Assembly (NCBI GenBank): GCA_044448685.1
Contig: JBIOHC010000015.1
Location: 12,553 to 76,552, forward strand
Source: Palsa-965 sp044448685
GTDB taxonomy: Bacteria; Bacteroidota; Bacteroidia; Palsa-965
DNA length: 64,000 nt
Direction: 5' to 3'
Below are positions 55,269 through 63,988 of this stretch, in pieces. The position numbers and the translations under genes were made by a program. How positions within the stretch are numbered: position 1 is the first letter of the stretch; every line of letters starts with the position of its first letter. The notes beneath the pieces are model-generated. The model saw nothing but the letters and a program-made list of their open reading frames with translations. It did no database searches and was not told the origin of the DNA.

Positions 55269-55886
55269 TTAAGTGCCCCCGATAAAGATCAGTTGCACTC
55301 CTTCCAACTTTCTGAATTGTATACCAACAGCATCGGCCTCCCTTCTTCTGACTTTTATTTCCAGTGAACAGGATTCTCCGAAATCAGTATTGCTTTGCTC
55401 CAATTCCCTGTCTTTGATAATTTTCATGACATCGTTCATCCTTTCGTAAGGAAAACGGACCGTGTATCTTTCTCCTATTATTTTTTCGATTATCCTCGCC
55501 TTATCAAGGGCGTCAGAAGCGGCAAGCTTGTAAGCCTGTATCAGTCCGCCGACACCGAGTAACGTGCCTCCGAAATAGCGTACTACAATCACTACTATAT
55601 CACTCAGATCCCTGGATTGTATCTGGCCCAGAATTGGTCTGCCTGCTGTCCCTGAGGGCTCCCCATCATCCTGAACCCTGAAAAATTGTTTGTCGGCACC
55701 CAGGCGGAAAGCATAGCACCAATGCCGGGCTTTGTGATGTTCCTTCTTCAGGTTCTGGACATGCGTTTTCACTTCCTCTTCTGTCCTGACCGGAAATGCA
55801 TAGGCCAGGAACTTGCTTCCCCGGTCTCTGAACACACCTTCACCGGGACCTTCGATGGAAAGATATACATCTTCGAACAGGCTCAT
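55269..55886 (-). CDS. YigZ/IMPACT family protein
   Basis: 205 aa. The N-terminal UPF0029/IMPACT domain has KEHHKARHWCYAFRLG, DDGEPSGTAGRPIL and VVRYFGGTLLGVGGLIQAY; a DUF1949 domain ends the protein. The family is linked to translation factors or proline-rich peptides but is not fully characterised. It overlaps the transporter gene by 4 bp. Confidence 0.9.
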   Translation of the reverse strand: MSLFEDVYLSIEGPGEGVFRDRGSKFLAYAFPVRTEEEVKTHVQNLKKEHHKARHWCYAFRLGADKQFFRVQDDGEPSGTAGRPILGQIQSRDLSDIVVIVVRYFGGTLLGVGGLIQAYKLAASDALDKARIIEKIIGERYTVRFPYERMNDVMKIIKDRELEQSNTDFGESCSLEIKVRRREADAVGIQFRKLEGVQLIFIGGT

Positions 55887-56752
55887 GAAAAGGCAATCAA
55901 TGTTATGGCGATCAGAGAGAGTCCGATACCGGCCAGGTTAAGGGCAGAAAACTTTTCCCGGAACAGCAGAAAGCTGCCCCCGGCACAAAGCAACACGATA
56001 CCCATATTGTTGAGCGGGTACATGACAGAGCTTTCCACGAAATGGGTTCTCAATGCTTCCATCAGACACCAGATAGAGATGTAGTTCGGTATTCCCAATA
56101 GAATACCTGCGATAAGGCTTTTTACTTCGAATTTTTCACCTCTGAAGAAAAAACGGAAAAGAATAATGCAAAATCCAATGCATGCAGCTGTGGCAAATCC
56201 GCTGGCCAGAAAGAGGCTGGAATCACCCGGAAGGATCATTATTTCCTGGGCATAATTGACAAGGGCATCAATGATACCGCTACCGAGGAAGACTACAACC
56301 GGAAGAAAAAATGTTCTGACACTTTTAACCACGCCTGCTTCTTTCTCTTTTCTGGATGTCAGAAAAACAGCCAGAAGAGCCAGCAGGATACCGGCAATTT
56401 TTTTCACCCCCAGGCTGTTGTGATAACAAAGAACAGCAATTATAACCGGTATAATCACAGACATCTTGTTGGCTACCGTGGCCACAGAAATGCCTATTTC
56501 CTGTGCAGTTTTTGCGATGAGAATGAAAACCAGAATGAACAGACTGCCCATGATTATAGCTGTTCCGGCCCAGTTCATCTGTGGTATGGAGGCAATTCCA
56601 TGAGCCCCTGTATTGCTCAGCATCCCGAGTGTGAAAGCGGTAAAGTAATTGACAACAAGGGCCTGGAGATTATTGACTTTGAAGCGTTCGAAATATTTCA
56701 GAATGATAAAGAGGGAGGCATTCAAAATAATACTTAGCAAGAGAAAAATCAT
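55883..56752 (-). CDS. EamA/DMT superfamily transporter
   Basis: 289 aa, ten hydrophobic helices in two five-helix halves, with a basic loop (LTSRKEKEAG) between and IGIPNYISIW-type glycine/proline turns in the second half. Drug/metabolite transporter; substrate unknown. Coupled to the YigZ-family gene by a 4-bp overlap. Confidence 0.85.
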   Translation of the reverse strand: MIFLLLSIILNASLFIILKYFERFKVNNLQALVVNYFTAFTLGMLSNTGAHGIASIPQMNWAGTAIIMGSLFILVFILIAKTAQEIGISVATVANKMSVIIPVIIAVLCYHNSLGVKKIAGILLALLAVFLTSRKEKEAGVVKSVRTFFLPVVVFLGSGIIDALVNYAQEIMILPGDSSLFLASGFATAACIGFCIILFRFFFRGEKFEVKSLIAGILLGIPNYISIWCLMEALRTHFVESSVMYPLNNMGIVLLCAGGSFLLFREKFSALNLAGIGLSLIAITLIAFS

Positions 56753-56805
56753 AAAACAGGACGGCCTTTAAGAAGGGCCGGGTATAAAGATCGCAAATAA
56801 TGCAA

Positions 56806-57858
56806 TCACTGCTGATTTCTGTAAATGCGTAATTCGTCTTCTCCGCTTTTGTATGTTGTATAAGGGGCATCCGGAAAGAGAGGAGCCCGGAGGCCCTTAT
56901 TAAGTAAGGTGCTTGCTATAAACACCCTTGTTTCATCCCAGAGGCCGGCAAGGAAGAAAGATTGAAGCAGTCTGGAGCCGCCTTCGACAATCATAGATTG
57001 TATGCCCCGTTCATGCAGTAATGTGCAGAGCTCACGAAGACTTTCCGTTTCGGATTGGAAGGAAAGGGTTTCGTAATTCAGATTATGACTGCTGCCCATA
57101 GGCTGGGAAGTAAGTATAAGGGTAGGAGTTGTGCCATCCTTGATATGAAAAGAGGCTGGAATGCGGTTCATAGGGTCGAGTACAATACGCAGGGGATTTT
57201 TTCCATCCCGTCCTCTGACTGTGAGCCTTGGATTATCAAGCAGAGCTGTATTGGTGCCGACCAGGATGGCTGTTTCTTCACTTCTCCATTGGTGTAAAAG
57301 CTCCTGAGAAGGACCGGAACTGATTTGCAGGGCCTGATCTCCATTGCCGAAAGCGCGGATGTGATCCATATACCCGTCGGCTGTCTGGGCCCATTTAAGT
57401 ATGATATAGGGACGTTTCTTTTCATGAAAGGTAAAAAACCGCCTGTTCAGTTCTCTGCAACCCGGTTCGAGCACTCCGGTCCGTACCGTCACACCGGCTT
57501 TTTTCAACTTCTCAATGCCTTGTCTGCATACCTGTGCAAAGGTATCCACAGTGCCAACTACGACTTCCGGTATTCCCATCCGTAATATCAGATCCGCACA
57601 GGGAGGAGTTTTGCCGAAATGGGAGCAAGGCTCAAGATTCACATACAGACATGCATCCTTAAGCAATTCCTTATCCTCCACAGCATCAATGGCATTGACT
57701 TCAGCATGCTCCAGCCCGAATTGTTTATGCCATCCTTCACCGATAATCTTTCCCTGATAGACTATCACCGAGCCTACCATAGGGTTGGGTGCTACAGAGC
57801 CCAGGCCCTGAACGGCGAGTTCCAGACAACGGTGCATGTATTGTTCATCGGAAGACAT
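56806..57858 (-). CDS. ribD: Bifunctional riboflavin biosynthesis deaminase/reductase
   Basis: 350 aa. The deaminase zinc motif is HAEVNAI and PCSHFGKTPPC (about residues 50-85); the reductase half follows from about 145 with PYIILKWAQTADG, VGTNTALLDNPRLTVR and VEGGSRLLQSF. It carries out the second and third steps of riboflavin synthesis. TAAATTTA (57862-57869) ends 3 nt before the ATG. Confidence 0.95.
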   Translation of the reverse strand: MSSDEQYMHRCLELAVQGLGSVAPNPMVGSVIVYQGKIIGEGWHKQFGLEHAEVNAIDAVEDKELLKDACLYVNLEPCSHFGKTPPCADLILRMGIPEVVVGTVDTFAQVCRQGIEKLKKAGVTVRTGVLEPGCRELNRRFFTFHEKKRPYIILKWAQTADGYMDHIRAFGNGDQALQISSGPSQELLHQWRSEETAILVGTNTALLDNPRLTVRGRDGKNPLRIVLDPMNRIPASFHIKDGTTPTLILTSQPMGSSHNLNYETLSFQSETESLRELCTLLHERGIQSMIVEGGSRLLQSFFLAGLWDETRVFIASTLLNKGLRAPLFPDAPYTTYKSGEDELRIYRNQQ

Positions 57859-57861
57859 GGG

Positions 57862-57936
57862 TAAATTTACGATTTAAGATTTAAGATTTATAATTCAAAT
57901 CTTAAATCAAAAAACTTAAATCATAAATCCTAAATT
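57862..57936. repeat. AT-rich hairpin repeat, family GATTTAAGATTT, copy 2
   Basis: A run of GATTTAAGATTTAAGATTTA pairs imperfectly with AAATCTTAAATC and CTTAAATCATAAATC to its right. It fills the gap between divergent ribD and prmC and supplies both of their TAAATTT(A/G) promoter boxes. Confidence 0.75.
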
Positions 57937-57938
57937 TG
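57931..57938 (+). promoter_or_regulatory. -7 promoter element (TAAATTTG) of prmC
   Basis: Exact TAnnTTTG only 3 nt before the prmC ATG, at the right end of hairpin repeat copy 2. Confidence 0.55.
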
Positions 57939-57941
57939 TGC

Positions 57942-58811
57942 ATGCGTATCCCTGATAACCGTGTAAGAAGCATTGTTTCTTTCTTCCAGAAAGAATTGCA
58001 TGGACTTTATGAAGCAGAAGAAATCAGGCTGATGGCTTTTCTGTGTTTTGAGGCATTTCTGGGTTTCCACAATCCCTCCGATCTTACCTTGCGAGCCTCT
58101 GAGCATGTCAATCAAAGTGATCTGCTCAAACTGAATTTTGCGGTAAAAGACCTTAAGAAACACAGACCTGTACAATATATCACAGGGCAAACAGAGTTCT
58201 ATTCCTGCCCTTTGCTTGTCAATGAACATGTTCTTATTCCCCGTCCGGAAACAGAGGAGCTGGTGGATCTGGTTATTAAAGAAAATACAGGGAAGACGGA
58301 GACTATTCTGGATATAGGTACAGGCAGCGGCTGTATAGCTATTGCCCTCAAAAAACACCTGCCTCTTTCTGCCGTCTATGCTCTGGATATTTCAGAAGCA
58401 GCCCTCGCCGTGGCAGCTGAAAATGCAGCTCGTAATCAAACGCATATAGATTTTGTTAAACAGGATATACTGGATGAGCAGTTTGTCTGGAATGGCCCCC
58501 TTTTGGATGTGATTGTATCCAACCCTCCCTATATCACCCCTTCGGAGATGGGAGAAATGGCCACGAATGTGAAGGATTATGAACCTCACCTTGCTTTATT
58601 TGTAGAAGAGCAGGATGCTCTGGTTTTTTATCGTCGAATCGTTTCATTTTCCGGTAAATACATGAAATCGGGAGGAACGCTCTATGTTGAAATCAACCGG
58701 CGTTACGGAAGTGAAATCAATGATTTGATGGAAAGTGCCGGCCTTCATTCCATACAGGTGTTGAACGATATGAATGGAAATCCGAGAATGGTTACAGGAA
58801 TAAAACCCTGA
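57942..58811 (+). CDS. prmC: Release factor N5-glutamine methyltransferase
   Basis: 289 aa from ATG 57942. SAM motif ILDIGTGSGCIAIAL and the active-site NPPYI (SNPPYITPSEM) are diagnostic, together with RPVQYITGQTEFY and HVLIPRPETEELV. It methylates the GGQ glutamine of RF1 and RF2. Expression appears to depend on a promoter inside the upstream hairpin repeat. Confidence 0.95.
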   Translation: MRIPDNRVRSIVSFFQKELHGLYEAEEIRLMAFLCFEAFLGFHNPSDLTLRASEHVNQSDLLKLNFAVKDLKKHRPVQYITGQTEFYSCPLLVNEHVLIPRPETEELVDLVIKENTGKTETILDIGTGSGCIAIALKKHLPLSAVYALDISEAALAVAAENAARNQTHIDFVKQDILDEQFVWNGPLLDVIVSNPPYITPSEMGEMATNVKDYEPHLALFVEEQDALVFYRRIVSFSGKYMKSGGTLYVEINRRYGSEINDLMESAGLHSIQVLNDMNGNPRMVTGIKP

Positions 58812-58819
58812 TCAGATTC

Positions 58820-59272
58820 TTATTTACAATCCCTGTATTCCACTTTTTCCTGCTCCTTCAATACATTCCATCCAATCCTGTTGACCCTCATCCATACCCA
58901 GGGAGTAACGAGCAGTTTGGCATTGGGACAGCCGGGGTGTATAGAAATCCGGATCAGACGGAGGTGAAGTGCACCATTGCTGATCCAGACACTGTCGGCA
59001 TTCATTCCATTGCATTGGGATCCTGCATAGCAGGCGACGAGTAGCTGTTTTTTGAAATTCACCTCAGGAGGGTTCTCAGCCAGTGATGGGTCAGCTTTAC
59101 GGAGTGAGGCCCAGGCTTTGAGCAGGGATTTGTGGTTATGATAGATGACGGTTTTCTGTTCCATCACCCCGCTGTTTTTACCGGAAGCCGCCAGGTTCCA
59201 GACAAAATCATCAGGATCAGAAAAAGCCGAACAAAGGATCAGGGCTAGAAGGAGTATTCCGGTTAAACGCAT
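58820..59272 (-). CDS. Exported small protein, PrcB-like
   Basis: 150 aa from ATG 59272 (MRLTGILLLALILCSAFS signal). VDF-like segment PPEVNFKKQLLVACYAGSQ and a closing VTPWVWMRVNR resemble the C-terminal domain of protease-complex subunit PrcB. A longer frame to 59467 runs through the ligA region and is rejected. TAACTTTA (59276-59283) ends 3 nt before the ATG. Family resemblance only; function unknown. Confidence 0.6.
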   Translation of the reverse strand: MRLTGILLLALILCSAFSDPDDFVWNLAASGKNSGVMEQKTVIYHNHKSLLKAWASLRKADPSLAENPPEVNFKKQLLVACYAGSQCNGMNADSVWISNGALHLRLIRISIHPGCPNAKLLVTPWVWMRVNRIGWNVLKEQEKVEYRDCK

Positions 59273-59305
59273 GGATAAAGTTATTGAAATTCTTATTTTT
59301 ACCGC

Positions 59306-61318
59306 ATGACAGCTATACAGGCCAAGGGCCGCATTGATGAACTTTCTCATTTGATCGATGAACATAACTATAACTATTATGTGCTGGCTAAACCGCAGAT
59401 AAGTGATTATGATTTCGATATGCTGCTTGAAGAGCTTATCAGGCTTGAAAAGGAATTTCCCGAACACCTTTCAGCAGATTCCCCATCCCAGCGTGTGGGA
59501 GGGGCAATCACAAAGGAGTTTTTGAATGTAAAGCATAAATACCCAATGCTTTCACTTGGAAATACGTACAGTGAAGAGGAATTGAAAGATTTTGATGACC
59601 GTATTGCCAAAACCCTGCAGGATTCCTATGAATATGTATGCGAGCTTAAATATGACGGGGTGGCTATCGGTATCAGTTATAAAAAGGGCAAATTTCATCA
59701 GGCTGTGACAAGAGGGGATGGTGAAAAAGGTGATGATGTGACTAATAATGTAAGGACTATACGCAGTATACCGCTTAAACTGAGAGGTAAAGACTTTCCG
59801 GATGAATTTGAAATAAGGGGAGAGATTGTCATGCCCAGGGAGGTATTCAATGAGATTAACCGGGAAAAGGAAGAAATCGGAGAAGCTCCGCTGGCCAATC
59901 CGAGAAATTCGGCAGCAGGCACTTTAAAGCTGCAGGATTCGGCAGCTGTTGCAAAGCGTAATCTGGACTGCTACCTCTATTCATTGCTTGGAGAAGATTT
60001 TCCTTATACCTCCCACTTTGAAAGCCTGGAAGCCGCTAAAAAATGGGGTTTTAAAGTGCCGGTCTATACCAAAAAGGTTCCCGATATACAGGCTGTGTTT
60101 CAGTTCATAAGCCATTGGGATAAGGCCCGCACTGAACTCCCTTTTGACATTGACGGGGTGGTGATAAAGATCAACTCCTATGCTCAACAGAAAGCCCTGG
60201 GTTTTACCGCTAAATCTCCCCGCTGGGCCATAGCTTTTAAGTTCAAGGCCATGCAGGTAAACACGGTGCTTGAATCAATTGCCTACCAGGTCGGCAGAAC
60301 AGGAGCCATCACCCCTGTTGCAAACCTGAAACCTGTTTTGCTGGCCGGAACAACGGTGAAAAGGGCTTCTTTGCACAATTCCGATATTATTGAAAAGCTG
60401 GATGTGAGGATAGGAGATACCGTCTTCGTAGAAAAAGGCGGAGAAATAATACCCAAGATCGTAGGGGTGGATCTTTCAAGGCGTCCGGCCCATGCACATG
60501 CCGTAAAATTCATCACGCGTTGTCCTGAATGCGATACAGAACTCCGCAGAAATGAAGATGAGGCCCAGCATTTTTGCCCGAATGAAAGCGGTTGTCCTCC
60601 TCAGATTAAGGGAAAAATAGAACATTTTACAGGCCGCAGGGCCATGAATATAGACAGCCTGGGTGCTGAAACAATAGAATTGTTATACAATGCTGCTCTG
60701 GTTAAAAATATCGCTGATATCTATGAGCTGAAGAAAGAAGATTTGCTGCCCCTGGAAAGAATGGCGGAGAAGTCGGCCAATAATCTTATCAAGGGTATTG
60801 AAGAGTCAAAAAAAATCCCTTTCGAAAGGGTCTTGTTTGCCATAGGAATAAGGCATATTGGTGAAACGACAGCCAAAAAACTGGCGTACTATTTCAAGGA
60901 TATAAAACACCTGCAGGCAGCCGGAATAAATGAACTGATTGAAGTAGGAGATATAGGGGAGAAGATAGCTCAGAGTGTGGTAGCCTTTTTTCAGGATAAA
61001 AGAAATGAAGAACTGATTCACCGTCTTCAAAAGAAAGGGCTTAACTTTAGCCTCTCGGAAGAAGCTCTGGCTAAGACCAGCGATAAGTTCAAAGGGTTGA
61101 CGTTCGTTATTTCAGGAAAATTCAGCGGAATATCGCGGGATGACCTGAAAAAACAAATAGAACAGAATGGAGGCAAGAACGCCGGCTCTGTTTCCGGGAA
61201 AACGGATTACCTGGTAGCCGGGGAGGAAATGGGTCCGGAGAAATTGAAAAAGGCGGAAAAGCTGGGAGTGAAGATAATTGGTGAAGAAGCAATTATGAAA
61301 ATGTTGACAGAGTCTTAA
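59306..61318 (+). CDS. ligA: NAD-dependent DNA ligase
   Basis: 670 aa. The adenylated lysine is K115 in CELKYDGVAI. The OB domain, four-Cys zinc finger (CPECDTEL..HFCPNESGCP), helix-hairpin-helix repeats (FAIGIRHIGETTAKKL) and C-terminal BRCT domain (GLTFVISGKFSGISRDD) follow in the usual order. It seals nicks in replication and repair. Divergent from the PrcB-like gene by 33 bp; TATTTTTA (59294-59301) ends 4 nt before the ATG. Confidence 0.97.
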   Translation: MTAIQAKGRIDELSHLIDEHNYNYYVLAKPQISDYDFDMLLEELIRLEKEFPEHLSADSPSQRVGGAITKEFLNVKHKYPMLSLGNTYSEEELKDFDDRIAKTLQDSYEYVCELKYDGVAIGISYKKGKFHQAVTRGDGEKGDDVTNNVRTIRSIPLKLRGKDFPDEFEIRGEIVMPREVFNEINREKEEIGEAPLANPRNSAAGTLKLQDSAAVAKRNLDCYLYSLLGEDFPYTSHFESLEAAKKWGFKVPVYTKKVPDIQAVFQFISHWDKARTELPFDIDGVVIKINSYAQQKALGFTAKSPRWAIAFKFKAMQVNTVLESIAYQVGRTGAITPVANLKPVLLAGTTVKRASLHNSDIIEKLDVRIGDTVFVEKGGEIIPKIVGVDLSRRPAHAHAVKFITRCPECDTELRRNEDEAQHFCPNESGCPPQIKGKIEHFTGRRAMNIDSLGAETIELLYNAALVKNIADIYELKKEDLLPLERMAEKSANNLIKGIEESKKIPFERVLFAIGIRHIGETTAKKLAYYFKDIKHLQAAGINELIEVGDIGEKIAQSVVAFFQDKRNEELIHRLQKKGLNFSLSEEALAKTSDKFKGLTFVISGKFSGISRDDLKKQIEQNGGKNAGSVSGKTDYLVAGEEMGPEKLKKAEKLGVKIIGEEAIMKMLTES

Positions 61319-61330
61319 TCCCTTCAGAAA

Positions 61331-61897
61331 TTGAATATCATCACCAGGATTAAAGGTATAATCGGAAATTATTTCCTGAAACAGGAAATGGGAGGGCTGA
61401 GCCGTAACCGTGAGATGGTGAGCCTGGCTGATGCCAAAACAATCGGTATTGTGTTCGAAGCTTCGGATAAGGAAGAATTTGAGCTGGTAAAAAAATATGT
61501 GCTCTACCTCCGCGAGCAGAAAAAGAAAGTGAAAGCAATAGGCTATTTCAGCGGAGGCGAAACTCCTGCATTTACGTTTTCCAAACTTGAATATGATTTT
61601 TTCTCCAAAAAAGACCTGAACTGGTATTTCAAACCCAATGATAAATTTGTCCGCAATTTTATTCAGGAGGAGTATGATATCCTTATCGATCTGAATATAC
61701 ACGGACATTTTGCCATGAAATATGTAAGCGGAACTTCCAAAGCAAGATTCAAGGTTGGGCAACACAGGAAGGAAGATGAAACTATTTTTGATCTGATGAT
61801 AGAAGGCACTGAAGACAAGGGACTGAAATTCTACCTTCGTCAGGTCGATATCTATCTTCAAATGCTGAATAAAGAAAAACCGGAGCGTAATGCGTAA
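61331..61897 (+). CDS. DUF6913-like cytoplasmic protein
   Basis: 188 aa from TTG 61331 (MNIITRIKGIIGNYF). The fold looks alpha/beta: KTIGIVFEASDKEEFELVK, KVKAIGYFSG, YDILIDLNIHGHFAMKY. Proteins like this sit between ligA and dapA in related Bacteroidota; the role is unknown. It overlaps dapA by 8 bp. Confidence 0.7.
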   Translation: MNIITRIKGIIGNYFLKQEMGGLSRNREMVSLADAKTIGIVFEASDKEEFELVKKYVLYLREQKKKVKAIGYFSGGETPAFTFSKLEYDFFSKKDLNWYFKPNDKFVRNFIQEEYDILIDLNIHGHFAMKYVSGTSKARFKVGQHRKEDETIFDLMIEGTEDKGLKFYLRQVDIYLQMLNKEKPERNA

Positions 61898-62774
61898 ACA
61901 CACAGAATTCAGGGGGACAGGCGTTGCCGTAATAACCCCTTTCAAAACAAACGGAGAAGTGGATTTTCAGAGCCTGGAAAGGATCGTTGAACACCTCATA
62001 CGCGGCAAAGTGGAATACCTGGTTGTACTTGGCACCACCGGTGAATCGGCAACACTGAATAAGGATGAAAAAAGAAGTGTTGCTGCCTATGTGCGTGAAG
62101 TGGCCCGTAAAAGAGTAAAACTTGTACTTGGTATAGGAGGTAATGATACACGGGAAGTGATTCAGAACCTCGGCGCGGCCGATCTGAGGGGGTATAATGC
62201 CATTCTCTCTGTTTCTCCATCTTATAACAAACCAAGCCAGAGAGGAATTATAGAGCATTATAAAGTGATTGCCAAAGCTTCCCGTCTGCCCATCATTCTC
62301 TACAATGTGCCGGGCCGCACTTCTTCCAATATGACTGCTGATACCACCCTGCAGCTTGCAGCTGTGCCAAATATCATTGGTATGAAGGAAGCTTCGGGTA
62401 ATATGGAACAGGTTATGAAAATCATCAAGCATAAACCCAAGGAGTTTCTGCTGATCTCAGGCGATGATAACCTGACCCTTCCTATATTGGGTTGCGGAGG
62501 GGATGGAGTGATCTCTGTCGTAGCCAATGCATTTCCCAAAGATTTTTCTGAAATGGCACGCCAGGCTCTGAAATACAAAATGGCGGAAGCCCAGCGCCTG
62601 CATTATAAACTGACCGATATTACGGAACAGCTTTTTGCCGATGGTAACCCGGGAGGTGTAAAAGCGGTGATGGCCATGATGGGTCTTTGCAAAGAAACAC
62701 TGCGCTTGCCATTGGTTCCTGTAAATGATACCGTACGTGCCACATTAAGGAAAATGTACAGAAACTATAAATAA
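61890..62774 (+). CDS. dapA: 4-hydroxy-tetrahydrodipicolinate synthase
   Basis: 294 aa. GTGVAVITPF at the start, LGTTGESATL, the Tyr in LYNVPGRTSSN and the Schiff-base Lys in GMKEASGN. It condenses pyruvate with aspartate semialdehyde, the entry to the diaminopimelate branch. It overlaps the upstream unknown gene by 8 bp and precedes a VOC protein by 18 bp. Confidence 0.95.
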   Translation: MRKHTEFRGTGVAVITPFKTNGEVDFQSLERIVEHLIRGKVEYLVVLGTTGESATLNKDEKRSVAAYVREVARKRVKLVLGIGGNDTREVIQNLGAADLRGYNAILSVSPSYNKPSQRGIIEHYKVIAKASRLPIILYNVPGRTSSNMTADTTLQLAAVPNIIGMKEASGNMEQVMKIIKHKPKEFLLISGDDNLTLPILGCGGDGVISVVANAFPKDFSEMARQALKYKMAEAQRLHYKLTDITEQLFADGNPGGVKAVMAMMGLCKETLRLPLVPVNDTVRATLRKMYRNYK

Positions 62775-62792
62775 ATATAAATAAACACAGAA

Positions 62793-63191
62793 ATGAGTTC
62801 ATTCGTATCCAACATAGGAGGTGCTTTCATCTATTCTGAAAATCCCGAAACCCTGGCTCAATGGTATGCTAAACATCTGGGTATCGTATTCGAGACTATT
62901 CCCGGTGGCAGTGCATGTTACGCATCCTTTCCCTATACAGACATAGCAACCGGTAAACAAGCCACTATGGCCTGGAGTATTATCAAATCCAAGTCCAGAC
63001 CTGCATTTGTACCTTCCAAGCATTACATGATTAATTACCGGGTGGCAGATGCGGAGAAAACGGCAGCGCATTTACGCAGCCTTGGTATTACGGTAAAAGG
63101 AGTAGAGGTTTATCCAGAAGGCAAATTTGCCTGGTGCTCCGATTCGGAAGGGAATGAACTGGAGCTGTGGGAAGATACCACTATGATTTAG
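62793..63191 (+). CDS. VOC/glyoxalase superfamily protein
   Basis: 132 aa. Two paired beta-alpha-beta-beta-beta halves: GGAFIYSENPETLAQWYAKH and MINYRVADAEKTAAHLRSLG, ending in FAWCSDSEGNELELWE, typical of VOC fold dioxygenase/glyoxalase proteins. Substrate unknown. The stop leads directly into a hairpin repeat. Confidence 0.85.
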   Translation: MSSFVSNIGGAFIYSENPETLAQWYAKHLGIVFETIPGGSACYASFPYTDIATGKQATMAWSIIKSKSRPAFVPSKHYMINYRVADAEKTAAHLRSLGITVKGVEVYPEGKFAWCSDSEGNELELWEDTTMI

Positions 63192-63255
63192 GATTTAAGA
63201 TTTTTGATTTAACTGATATCGTATAAATCTTAAATCAAAAATCGTAAATCTTATA
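63188..63255. repeat. AT-rich hairpin repeat, family GATTTAAGATTT, copy 3
   Basis: GATTTAAGATTTTTGATTTA on the left pairs with AAATCTTAAATCAAAAATC on the right around a loop near CTGATATCG. It lies between convergent genes, with its ends on the VOC and ParA stop codons, so it could serve as a bidirectional terminator. Confidence 0.75.
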
Positions 63256-63988
63256 TTTTCCATTTCAATTTCTTCCACAACTTGCGGTACATCTCAGAAG
63301 CCTCAGCATAAGGGTATTTATGCACGATAGGGGCTTTGTATTCTCCCATTTTTTCAATTTCTGAATTATAGGGTATAGCTACCGCAATACATTCCGGATG
63401 ATCTTTCTGGAACTGTACCATGCTTTCATTATGCATGTTCTTTCTGCGCTCATACATGGAAAAGAAAGGGAATAATTTTTTCTTCTCCAGTTTGTGTTTT
63501 TTGAAAAAATCTTTCAGTTGCTCATAGGTTCGAACAGAAAGAATGGTAGGTACAACAGGTACCAGGATTGCATCAGCATGTTCAAACAAATTTTCGGATA
63601 CAGCACTGATGCCGGGAGGACAGTCAATGAATACAAAATCATAATCCTGTTTCACAGGGCTGAATAATTTACGCAGCCATTTATCGCTGTTCTTCATCTT
63701 GCTGATAAAGTGATCCAGTTTGCGGTACTGACCATCGGATGGCAGGATATCAAGATTGTCGAAATTTGTTTTTTGAATGGAAGTATCAATACTCTGATCT
63801 CCGAATATGGCTTTACGGCTTTTCCCTTCCAGGGTACCGTTGCTGAGATAAAAACTGCTGGCCCCTTGTGGGTCCAAATCAACCAGGAGTACACGGTTGC
63901 CTTCGGCTGCTGAGGCATACGCTATATTAACGGAAGTGGAGGTTTTTCCTACACCTCCCTTGATATGATAAACAGCTATAACTTTCAT
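63251..63988 (-). CDS. ParA/Soj-family ATPase
   Basis: 245 aa. The deviant Walker A KGGVGKTS is at residues 10-17, Walker B-like FVFIDCPPG and the switch region DLDPQGASS. It is likely to act in DNA or cargo partition as an ATP-dependent dimer. No ParB or parS is seen downstream; the gene upstream lies beyond the window, so the partner is unknown. It could also be an orphan ParA-like protein. Confidence 0.88.
   Translation of the reverse strand: MKVIAVYHIKGGVGKTSTSVNIAYASAAEGNRVLLVDLDPQGASSFYLSNGTLEGKSRKAIFGDQSIDTSIQKTNFDNLDILPSDGQYRKLDHFISKMKNSDKWLRKLFSPVKQDYDFVFIDCPPGISAVSENLFEHADAILVPVVPTILSVRTYEQLKDFFKKHKLEKKKLFPFFSMYERRKNMHNESMVQFQKDHPECIAVAIPYNSEIEKMGEYKAPIVHKYPYAEASEMYRKLWKKLKWKI

Noticed and set aside
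59273..59467. Upstream extension of the PrcB-like protein
   Set aside because: It would start inside ligA and cross both promoters; ATG 59272 opens a clear signal peptide.
61112..61945. A 277-codon minus-strand frame across ligA and the DUF6913-like gene
   Set aside because: It runs antisense over two supported genes, including the BRCT domain of ligA.
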